Source: CAZDHT01 sp964505325 (GTDB taxonomy: Bacteria; Planctomycetota; PUPC01). From it: a stretch of DNA of 13,575 bases. Location: assembly GCA_964505325.1 (NCBI GenBank), contig CAZDHT010000136.1, positions 1 through 13,575 on the forward strand, written 5' to 3'. Of the stretch, positions 7,020 through 13,575 are shown one piece after another; position 1 is the stretch's first letter; the number at the start of each line of letters is the position of its first letter. Under the pieces are notes generated by a model, which was not told the origin of the DNA, ran no database searches, and saw nothing but the letters and a program-made list of their open reading frames with translations. Position numbers and translations under genes: made by a program.

Positions 7020-7140
7020 GGACCTTCCGGCCCGGCTGTGCCGCGCCCCCAGGCCGTAGTTGTGCCCGCGGCACTGACATGATAGGGAGGCACAACAGCC
7101 GGGGGCGGACCAGACAGCGGGGAGTGACTGGCGCGGCATG

Positions 7141-7169
7141 TTGTTCTGTGCCGGATTCTCTGGTACACT
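7141..7169 (+). promoter_or_regulatory. Sigma-70-like promoter of the HEAT-lipoprotein-NHL operon
   Basis: A -35-like TTGTTC at 7141-7146 and a -10-like TACACT at 7164-7169 are separated by 17 bases, and TG at 7161-7162 makes an extended -10 (TGGTACACT). Transcription would begin near 7176, leaving a leader of about 44 bases before the TTG start at 7220. Two tandem octamers TGGTACAC and TGGTGCAC (7161-7176) cover the -10 and the start region and could be an operator, though this is a guess. Confidence 0.45.
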
Positions 7170-7219
7170 GGTGCACTGCGGCAAGACTTCCTCTGCACCA
7201 CACCGGCCGGGAGTGAGCG

Positions 7220-9523
7220 TTGAGGCGACCGTCCCGCACACTGGCTGCAGGTCTGGTCGGGCTGGCCGCTCTGGCGGCGTGGTGCCCCGCGGCGTCAGGG
7301 CAGAACGTCGGGCGCCTCATCGCCGGGCTGAGAAGCCCCAATGCGATGGAGCAGAAGCGCGCCGCCGAGGCCCTCGCCGCGCTCGGCCCGAACGCCGCCC
7401 CCGCCATCCCCGGCCTGATCGCAATCCTCAAGACCGATAACCCGCTGGTCAGTGATGCGGCGGTGGAGGCGCTCGGCCGCATCGGACCGGCCGCCATCGT
7501 CCCGCTCGTTGCATCGCTGGAAAAGACGAACGACGCCGGGCGGTCGGCCGCCGCCCGGGCGCTCGGCCGGATCGGCGCACCGGCGGCCCGCCGCCTGACC
7601 GAAGCACTGGAAAACCGGAACCCGCAAGTGCGCGCCGCCGCCGCGGCGGCGCTCGGCGGCGTGGGCCAGGCAGCCAAGCCGGCCGTACCGCGCCTGATGA
7701 AGCTGGTCGGCGATGACGACGACGGCGTCCGGGACCGGGCCGTTTTCGCCCTGGGCAGGATCGGCCCTGCCGCCGCCGGGGCCGCGCCGCTGATCGCGGC
7801 GTGGGCGAAGCGCGGCGACCCCACCGCGATCGCGGCACTGGGCGACATTGGGCCGAAGGCCGGCCATGTCCTGCCCGCCGTGCTGCCGATCCTGGACAGC
7901 ACCGGCTGGCGGCGGAGGAACCAGCGCGCCGCATTAATGGAGGCGTTGGTCAAGATCGGTCCGGGCGCGACGGCGGCGATTCCAAGGATGCAGTCACGCC
8001 TGCGCAGCGCCCATGCCCCCACCGCTCAACAGGCTGCCCTGGTGCTCCGCCGCATCGGGAAGCCGGCGCTGGCCGCACTGGACGAGATGTCGAAGGAGCC
8101 CAGCTCGCACGTCCGCTACAACGTCGCGATGGCGCTGGACGGCGCCGGCCCGCCCGGCGTGCCCACGCTGCTGCGGTTGCTCGACGACGCCGAACGCCCG
8201 GTGCGCGAGCGCGCGGCAGCGGCGCTCGACAACGTCGGCCCCGGCGCGCTCGCGCCGTTGAGCGAGCGGATGGCGACGTGCTCGCCGCGCGTCCGGGCGA
8301 TGATCGCGCGCTCGCTCGGCACGTTCGGCGTCAAGGCGGTGCCGCCGTTGATGGCGACGCTCAAGGACGCCGACCCTGCGGTCCGCTCGGCGGGGGCCGA
8401 GGCGCTGGGCGCGATTGGCGCCGCAGCAGCACCGGCGCTCATCCAGGCGGCGGGCGGCGGCGACCGGCATGTGCGAGTCGGCGCGCTGGACGCCCTGCGG
8501 CGGATCGGGCCGGCGGCGCGCGCGGCGGCGGGCGTCTGTGCCGCGGCCCTGGGCGACGCCGACCGAGCGGTGCGGCAGGCCGCAGCCTTGGCGCTGGGAC
8601 GGATTGGCGGGCCCAAGGCCAAGACCGCCGCGCCGCTGCTGATCGAGATGCTCGCCGCCGGCCCGCGGGACCGTCGCGTGGCGGCGGCCCGGTCGCTCGG
8701 CGACCTCGGCCCCCACGCGGGGGACGCGGTGCCGCACCTGGCGAAGCGCCTGTTCGACGACGACTGGCGGCTCCGCTGCACCGCCTGCGATGCATTGGGA
8801 CGGATCGGACTGGCGGCCGCGCCGGCGGCCCGGGACATCGTTCGCGCCCTGCGCGAGGACCGCGTGTGGTACTCCGCCGCGACGGCGCTCGGCCGGATGG
8901 GCCCGGGCGCGGCATCGGTCGCACCCGAGTTGATCGCCATCGCGCGCGACACGCAGGCCGACTGGAACGTGCGGGCGAACGCTTGCCTGGCGCTCGGCGC
9001 CATCCGCCAGGTCGATGACAAGAGCATCGCCGCGTTGATCGGCGTGCTCAACGACGGGCCCGAAGTGCTCGCCTCGTGCGCGGTGCGGTCGCTCGCCATG
9101 ATCGGCCGCCCGGCGGTCGGGCCGCTCGTCGCAGCGCTCGACCGGGACAACACCACCCGCTCGCGGGCCGCCCGCGCCCTCGGCTCCATCGGCCCCGACG
9201 CCCAGGCGGCCGTGTCCAGGTTGACCGCGATCTGCAAGAGACACAACTGGCATGCCAGCGACGCGTCTTGGGCGCTGGGACGGATTGGACCGGCGGCCAA
9301 GGGCGCACTGCCGGTCCTGATGGGCGTGCTCAAGCGCAGCAGCGGGGGTGGAAATGATCTGATCGTCCGCGCCGGCTGCAATGCCGCTCTGGCGATCGGC
9401 GGCATCGGCAAGCCGGCCGTGCCGCTCATCGCCGAGTTGAAGATACTGGGCAAAGCCGAGCGGCACCGGAGAATCGCCGCGGCAATCGCCACGGCGATCC
9501 GTATGTTGGACGCCGCGAAATGA
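7220..9523 (+). CDS. Exported HEAT-repeat (PBS-lyase-like) protein
   Basis: 767 residues. The start is TTG at 7220: an in-frame TGA at 7214-7216 excludes anything upstream, GGGAG at 7209-7213 is six bases away, and the signal peptide begins directly (RRPSRTLAAGLVGLAALAAW, cleavage probably after AASG near residue 27). The rest is an almost unbroken array of about 22 HEAT-like repeats, each 30-36 residues, recognisable by the recurring ALGRIG-type motif at residues 51, 84, 114, 144, 177, 206, 242, 274, 305, 335, 365, 395, 425, 458, 492, 525, 556, 591, 624, 653, 685 and 726. Such arrays form alpha-solenoid scaffolds that bind proteins or other ligands. No catalytic domain is visible; homology to phycobilin lyases lies in the repeat only and does not imply bilin chemistry. 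First gene of an operon with an exported lipoprotein and propeller, so a periplasmic scaffold role is plausible (inference). Confidence 0.9.
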   Translation: MRRPSRTLAAGLVGLAALAAWCPAASGQNVGRLIAGLRSPNAMEQKRAAEALAALGPNAAPAIPGLIAILKTDNPLVSDAAVEALGRIGPAAIVPLVASLEKTNDAGRSAAARALGRIGAPAARRLTEALENRNPQVRAAAAAALGGVGQAAKPAVPRLMKLVGDDDDGVRDRAVFALGRIGPAAAGAAPLIAAWAKRGDPTAIAALGDIGPKAGHVLPAVLPILDSTGWRRRNQRAALMEALVKIGPGATAAIPRMQSRLRSAHAPTAQQAALVLRRIGKPALAALDEMSKEPSSHVRYNVAMALDGAGPPGVPTLLRLLDDAERPVRERAAAALDNVGPGALAPLSERMATCSPRVRAMIARSLGTFGVKAVPPLMATLKDADPAVRSAGAEALGAIGAAAAPALIQAAGGGDRHVRVGALDALRRIGPAARAAAGVCAAALGDADRAVRQAAALALGRIGGPKAKTAAPLLIEMLAAGPRDRRVAAARSLGDLGPHAGDAVPHLAKRLFDDDWRLRCTACDALGRIGLAAAPAARDIVRALREDRVWYSAATALGRMGPGAASVAPELIAIARDTQADWNVRANACLALGAIRQVDDKSIAALIGVLNDGPEVLASCAVRSLAMIGRPAVGPLVAALDRDNTTRSRAARALGSIGPDAQAAVSRLTAICKRHNWHASDASWALGRIGPAAKGALPVLMGVLKRSSGGGNDLIVRAGCNAALAIGGIGKPAVPLIAELKILGKAERHRRIAAAIATAIRMLDAAK

Positions 9524-9533
9524 GGTCCTGTTG

Positions 9534-10514
9534 ATGATCGACCGTCGAACCGGAGTCCTGGTACTGATGGCCGCCGCGGCGCTATTCGCCGTCGGCTGCT
9601 CGCGCCTGGAGGTCCACATCAAGCTGAACGCCGATGGCAGCGCGACGATCACCGAGCGGATGACGTTCTCGCGGATGCAGCTCGAGCAGGAGGTCAGCCT
9701 GCCCGGCGGGCCGCGCCTGAAGGACTTCCTCGCGAAGGGCCGCGCCCTGAAGCGGGCGGGACAAATGGGCGCCGGCTGCAAGCTCGTGCGCCACGAGATC
9801 CGCAAGACCGCCGACGCCGGGATCGAAGCGGCCGCCGTGTACACCATCCCCAACATCAACGACCTGCGCTATCTGCCGCCGTTCTTCGCCGCGCCGGGCC
9901 AGCCGGCCAGCGTGCTGCGGATCGAGGTCGGCCCGAGCTACTCCCCCCGCCACGCGTCGCCCGACCGCCCCGGCCATATGTACGTGCAGTTCTCCATGCA
10001 GCAGGTGGGCAAGAAGCCGGGCGGCCCCGCGCCCGCTCGCGCCGCCGTCGCGGCCACCCCCGCCGAGCTCCAGGCGCTCCGCGAGTTGGCGCCCGTCGCG
10101 AAGGACCTGCTCAAGGACAGCCGCATCCGCATCACGTTCGAGACCTACGATACGCTCTGGTACGGTTCGTACCAATACTTCTACAAGCTCACCGTGCCGG
10201 GCACGCAGTCGCCGACGAACACATACTCCCTGATCAACTGCTCCGGCGCCGACCTCGACGCCTTAGGCAAGAACATCCTCGACAACCAGGAGGTGATGCT
10301 CGAGCTGCTGCGGGGCAACTACGCCGGCGGGAACATCCAGACGCACGCCGGGTGGGAACGCGGCCGGGGCAATCCGAGGGCGCCGACCTTCTACACGCCC
10401 GGCCTGACCTGGCGGACCTGCCGGCTGCGGTTCGCCCCGTCGGACTACCACCGCAAGAAGTATTTTGACGGCAAGCTTGTCAGCCAGGGCGGCAACATAA
10501 AGGATCAGGACTAA
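9534..10514 (+). CDS. Lipoprotein of unknown family
   Basis: 326 residues from ATG at 9534, with GAGG at 9522-9525 eight bases upstream; a TTG at 9531 would add one residue but sits too close to that site. The N terminus is a lipoprotein signal: MIDRRTGVLVLMAAAALFAVGC, with lipobox AVGC and Cys22 as the lipidated residue. Just after it, LEVHIKLNADGSATITERMTF resembles the beta-strand opening seen in LppM/DUF3153-like lipoproteins, but the resemblance is short and not enough to assign the family. The remainder alternates predicted strands with a Pro/Ala-rich stretch near residues 162-180 and has no known catalytic motif. It begins 10 bases after the HEAT gene and ends 7 bases before the NHL gene, so it is part of the same operon. 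Likely anchored in a membrane facing the periplasm. Confidence 0.8.
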   Translation: MIDRRTGVLVLMAAAALFAVGCSRLEVHIKLNADGSATITERMTFSRMQLEQEVSLPGGPRLKDFLAKGRALKRAGQMGAGCKLVRHEIRKTADAGIEAAAVYTIPNINDLRYLPPFFAAPGQPASVLRIEVGPSYSPRHASPDRPGHMYVQFSMQQVGKKPGGPAPARAAVAATPAELQALRELAPVAKDLLKDSRIRITFETYDTLWYGSYQYFYKLTVPGTQSPTNTYSLINCSGADLDALGKNILDNQEVMLELLRGNYAGGNIQTHAGWERGRGNPRAPTFYTPGLTWRTCRLRFAPSDYHRKKYFDGKLVSQGGNIKDQD

Positions 10515-10521
10515 CCAACAA

Positions 10522-13335
10522 ATGACCGGCGCACGGACAACGTGGCTCGCAGCGGCGCTCGCCATCGCGACGGCGGCCCCGGCGCGCGCGGCGGAGGGCG
10601 CGGCCGCTTTCGGCCCGCAGGCGCGGGCGGAGTTCGCCGTGAAGCGCAAGGAAGTTTTTGCCTTCACGCGCAAGCCGACCGTCACCCGCCGCGGCGACGA
10701 GTTCACCATCGCGTTCGAGTCGAAGGACTACTGCGACGTGACCGTCGCCATCGAGAACGCGCAAGGCAAGATCAGGCGTCACCTGGCGGCGGGCATCCTG
10801 GGCGACCACGCTCCGGCGCCGCTCAAGGCGGGTACGCTCGCGCAGCGCGTCGTCTGGGACGGCAAGGATGACTTCGGCCGCTACGTGGACGACACGAAGT
10901 CGTGCGCGGTGCGCGTTTCGCTGGGGCTCAGGGCGCGGTTCGAGAAGAACCTGTACTGGCATCCGCACCGCAAGCTGGGCAACGACACGATCATCGCTGC
11001 CGACCCGAACGGCGTCTACGTGTATGAGAACAACTTGCTTGATTACATCCGCGTCTACGACCACGAGGGCAATTACGTGCGGACGCTGTATCCGTTCCCG
11101 GCGGGAAAGGTGAAGGGCATCAAGGGCCTGCCGTGGCGGCCCGTGCCGCCGGACGGCCGGATGATTCCCGACAAGGTTGCCGGCTGGGGCGAGAGCCAGT
11201 TCACCGTCAAGCTGCTGCCGACCGCACCCCGGCTGTTCAAGGAGGGCAACCCGTACATGGGCGGCCTGGTCATCCACAACGGCCGGATGGGCGTGCTCGG
11301 CGAGCGGCTGGCGCGGATTGCCACCGACGGTACCGGCGGCGGGATGGAATTCCTCGGGCCCAAGGCCATGCTCGACATGGGCAAGCACGGCCGGCGCTCG
11401 TGCTTCAGCGCGGCCGCCAGCCCCGACGGCAAGTGGATTTACATGACCCGCGCGTTCTGGCGGGACGGCTGGGCGCCGTACCGCTTCTGGCCCAACGCCG
11501 TTTATCGCATGCCGTTCGTCGGCGAGCAGGAGCCGAAGCTGTTCATCGGCCAGCCGCTGACGGGCACGGACGACGACCATTTCGACAAGCCGATGTCGGT
11601 CGCCTGCGATTCCAGGGGGCGGGTGTACGTGGCCGACTGGGAGAACGACCGCGTCCAGGTGTTCACGCCGGGCGGCAAGTTCCACCGCTCGCTGCCCGTG
11701 AACGGCCCGTGCGATCTGCAGATCGACCCGCGCAACGACGAGATCTGGGTGTTCTCGTGGCAGGCGCGAACGGTCTTCGTCCACATGCTGACGAAGGAGA
11801 AGAACTTGGCGTACAACAATCGGGTCAAACCGATGGTGCGCCGGTTCGCGCCGCTGGACTCGGTCCGCAGCGGCCTGCCGAAGCTGCTGATGGAGGCCAA
11901 CCTGAGCTTCGCTCGGGGGGACGGCGGGCGGCGGCGCCGCCGACGCCGGCCGGCGGGCGTGACGCTGAGCGGGATGTACGACCACGCCACGGTGGATTTT
12001 TGGTCGAAGCCGCTGCGCATCTGGCTGGTCACCGGGCGGACGGGCGCCCGCGACTCGGTGTACATGATGGAAGTGGCCGACGGGCAGATGCGGCTGAAGC
12101 GGAGCTTCGACGAAGAAGTCGCGGCGGCCGGCATCCGCCAGCACGTGCCGTTCTTCCAGCGCCAGTTTCTCGCTTACGACCCGGTCCGCGAGGCGCTCTA
12201 CGTCGGCGAGCCGGACACCGGCGAGGGTAAGGTCTTCTCGGGCGTCATCCGCATCGACGCAAACACCGGCCGGTCGCGCTACGAGGTCCTGCCTGCCGGC
12301 GCGGCGGACATGGCCATCGACGCCGGCGGACGGATGCACCTGCGCGTGGGCGACGCCGTGGCCCGCTATGACCCGTCCAGGTGGCGCGAGATTCCGTACG
12401 ACTACGGCGACCGGCGGACGATCTCGGCGTCGGTGACCTCGCACAGCGGCCGGGCCATCTCGGCGGTGACCACGCCCGGCGGCGGGGGCAGCAGCGTCAA
12501 GTACCACGCGTTCGGCGTCAGCCCTCGGGCCGAGGTCATCGTCGGCTGCGCCTGGCGCATCGACACCGGCAGCCGCGACACGGCCGACAAGTCCGTCACG
12601 TCCGGCAAGCGGTGGACGCCGGAACTCTACCCCGGCCGCCCGAGGAGCGCGTTCGTCCACATCTTCGACCGGCACGGCCAGATGAAGTATGAGGACGTGC
12701 TCGCCGGTGGCGGGATATTCACCGGCGGGCTTGACATGGACCTGCAGGGCAACATCTACGCGAACATCCGGGGGCGGCGAATCCTGGACGGCAAGGCGTA
12801 CGGTCGGAACGGCGACGGCACGATCATGAAGTTCAGGCCGACCGACAGCAAGTTCGTCACGGACGTCAAGCCGCTGGTGCCCCTGCCGAAGAAGCCGAAC
12901 GCGCCGATGCCCGTTGCGGGCCGGTGGGCGAGCGGGGCGCGGTGGGCCTATGGCGGCGCGTCGGCCGGCTCGACCAACCACTGCTGGTGCCGGCACGGAC
13001 AGTTCAAGGTCGACTACTTCGGACGCGTCTTCGTGCCCGAATCCGACCGCTATTCCATCGCGGTGCTCGACACCAACGGCCGCGTCATCCTGCGCATCGG
13101 CCGGTACGGCAATACCGATGACGGCCTTCCGCTCGTGGCCGGCCCCAAGGGCGCGGTGCATCGGACCATCGGCGGCGACGAGGTGGCCCTGTTCGACGCG
13201 CACTACGTCACGACGCACACCGACAAGCGCGTGTTTATCTCCGACGCCGGCAACGGGCGAATCATCTCGGTGAGGTTGGGCTATCACGCCACCGAACGCG
13301 TCTCGCTCGAGGGGGTGCCCGATGAGGGGAAGTAG
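10522..13335 (+). CDS. Exported NHL-type beta-propeller protein with FlgD-like Ig domain
   Basis: 937 residues from ATG at 10522, which has AGGA at 10507-10510, eleven bases upstream (a second AGGA is at 10501-10504). Signal peptide residues 1-23 (cleavage after ARA). Residues about 58-135 look like a FlgD-type Ig domain (DVTVAIENAQGKIRRHL, then VVWDGKDDFGRYV). From about 150 onward come propeller blades of NHL/SMP-30 type: ADPNGVYVYENNLLDYIRVY, then DSRGRVYVADWENDRVQVF (363-381), later DYFGRVFVPESDRYSIAVLD and FISDAGNGRIISV near the C terminus. Residues 470-476 are seven consecutive Arg in a loop between blades, encoded by a GC-palindromic patch. No catalytic residues are recognised; such propellers usually bind ligands or proteins. 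The gene overlaps the following one by 14 bases. Family well supported, role unknown. Confidence 0.85.
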   Translation: MTGARTTWLAAALAIATAAPARAAEGAAAFGPQARAEFAVKRKEVFAFTRKPTVTRRGDEFTIAFESKDYCDVTVAIENAQGKIRRHLAAGILGDHAPAPLKAGTLAQRVVWDGKDDFGRYVDDTKSCAVRVSLGLRARFEKNLYWHPHRKLGNDTIIAADPNGVYVYENNLLDYIRVYDHEGNYVRTLYPFPAGKVKGIKGLPWRPVPPDGRMIPDKVAGWGESQFTVKLLPTAPRLFKEGNPYMGGLVIHNGRMGVLGERLARIATDGTGGGMEFLGPKAMLDMGKHGRRSCFSAAASPDGKWIYMTRAFWRDGWAPYRFWPNAVYRMPFVGEQEPKLFIGQPLTGTDDDHFDKPMSVACDSRGRVYVADWENDRVQVFTPGGKFHRSLPVNGPCDLQIDPRNDEIWVFSWQARTVFVHMLTKEKNLAYNNRVKPMVRRFAPLDSVRSGLPKLLMEANLSFARGDGGRRRRRRRPAGVTLSGMYDHATVDFWSKPLRIWLVTGRTGARDSVYMMEVADGQMRLKRSFDEEVAAAGIRQHVPFFQRQFLAYDPVREALYVGEPDTGEGKVFSGVIRIDANTGRSRYEVLPAGAADMAIDAGGRMHLRVGDAVARYDPSRWREIPYDYGDRRTISASVTSHSGRAISAVTTPGGGGSSVKYHAFGVSPRAEVIVGCAWRIDTGSRDTADKSVTSGKRWTPELYPGRPRSAFVHIFDRHGQMKYEDVLAGGGIFTGGLDMDLQGNIYANIRGRRILDGKAYGRNGDGTIMKFRPTDSKFVTDVKPLVPLPKKPNAPMPVAGRWASGARWAYGGASAGSTNHCWCRHGQFKVDYFGRVFVPESDRYSIAVLDTNGRVILRIGRYGNTDDGLPLVAGPKGAVHRTIGGDEVALFDAHYVTTHTDKRVFISDAGNGRIISVRLGYHATERVSLEGVPDEGK

Positions 13336-13575
13336 GCCCCTCCTGGCCGCCGTGCTGCTGGCCGCCGCCGGTGCGGTGGCGGGCGAACACGCGCCGGCGA
13401 ACAAGCCGCCGCCCGACGTCTACCAGCGGACCTACGCGGGCTATCGCTCCAGCTTCCTCGACCTGCTCGCCCCCGGCTCGTCCGTCAGGGACCGCTCGCT
13501 GATCGCCGACGCCGACACGATGAAGCTCTCGGGTGAGAAGCGTTTCTTCTCGCTGACCATCCTGAGCGAGTATGA
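13322..13575 (+). CDS. Start of an exported protein, unknown family, cut by the window edge
   Basis: ATG at 13322 lies inside the last codons of the NHL gene (14-base overlap) and has GAGGGGG at 13309-13315, six bases upstream. The frame is open to the end of the window, giving 84 codons. The N terminus is a clear signal peptide (MRGSRPLLAAVLLAAAGAVA, cleavage near VAG-E). The mature part begins EHAPANKPPPDVYQRTYAGY and continues with a mixed sequence that I do not recognise. Not enough is present to judge length or function. Position and coupling make it the fourth member of the HEAT operon. Confidence 0.75.
   Translation, partial: MRGSRPLLAAVLLAAAGAVAGEHAPANKPPPDVYQRTYAGYRSSFLDLLAPGSSVRDRSLIADADTMKLSGEKRFFSLTILSEY

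Larger units (their letters stand above)
6804..7140. other. Gene-poor stretch between insertion-sequence end and promoter of the HEAT operon
   Basis: No confident gene. It contains a possible short - strand coding remnant ending at 6867, a 7-bp perfect hairpin just past that stop (6842-6863), and a second 7-bp inverted repeat (CTCCGAG 6890-6896, CTCGGAG 6911-6917). The frames on the + strand have no ribosome-binding site or recognisable protein character. If the insertion-sequence remnant marks a deletion junction, this is the DNA that once lay outside the element. Confidence 0.5.

Noticed and set aside
6772..8022. A 416-residue - strand frame from the HEAT gene into the insertion-sequence end
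   Set aside because: It spans a promoter, a gene start and mobile-element repeats, and its sequence is low in complexity.
9531..9533. TTG as start of the lipoprotein gene
   Set aside because: The ATG directly after it has better spacing from GAGG and gives the same signal peptide.
7994..9859. Long - strand frames over the HEAT gene (621 and 458 residues)
   Set aside because: The repeated GC-rich codons of the HEAT array create open mirror frames; they have no start signals or family features.
10480..13404. A 974-residue open frame on the - strand over the NHL gene
   Set aside because: It is a mirror of the NHL gene, rich in Arg, Ala, Val and His without domain signals.

Overview
The window is a GC-rich (roughly two-thirds G+C) bacterial fragment in which all intact genes lie on the + strand. 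Its gene content suggests a member of the Planctomycetota or a close PVC relative: an exported PQQ-type beta-propeller carrying a methyltransferase-like head, a GH123/DUF4091-type glycoside hydrolase, a Cys-type sulfatase, an exported HEAT-repeat array and an exported NHL-type propeller. This assignment comes from family recognition, not from a database search.

Left half (1-6578): a tightly coupled operon. A glycoside-hydrolase-like gene, cut by the left edge, overlaps by ATGA with the methyltransferase-like/PQQ-propeller gene. After 15 bases comes a formylglycine-type sulfatase, and this overlaps by ATGA with a fourth cistron. The first three look like a glycan-handling cassette, perhaps for a sulfated, hexosamine-containing polysaccharide (inference). 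The fourth cistron keeps only its start and signal peptide, then runs into mobile-element DNA.

Middle (about 6640-7219): a roughly 150-160 bp remnant of an insertion sequence on the - strand. It has an outer end at about 6803, two tandem 22-bp repeats that look like transposase-binding sites, a hairpin that buries the transposase ribosome-binding site, and the first 15-20 codons of a helix-turn-helix transposase. About 415 bases without a confident gene follow. They hold a possible short - strand gene (or gene remnant) with a hairpin directly after its stop, and a good sigma-70-like promoter pointing right. The simplest reading is that a deletion joined the sulfatase operon to the insertion sequence end, so the two halves may not originally have been neighbours.

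Right half (7141-13575): a second operon driven by the promoter at 7141-7169. It encodes an exported protein of about 22 HEAT-like repeats, a lipoprotein of unknown family, an exported NHL/FlgD-like propeller, and the start of another exported protein cut by the right edge. Spacings are 10, 7 and -14 bases. All four products have export signals, which suggests an envelope or periplasmic assembly of unknown function.

No rRNA, tRNA, CRISPR array, replication origin or complete mobile element was seen. The most unusual items are the insertion-sequence remnant with its self-sequestering leader, the apparent Asp-Glu to Asn-Asp change in the hydrolase, the degenerate methyltransferase-propeller fusion, and the uncharacterised HEAT-lipoprotein-NHL operon.
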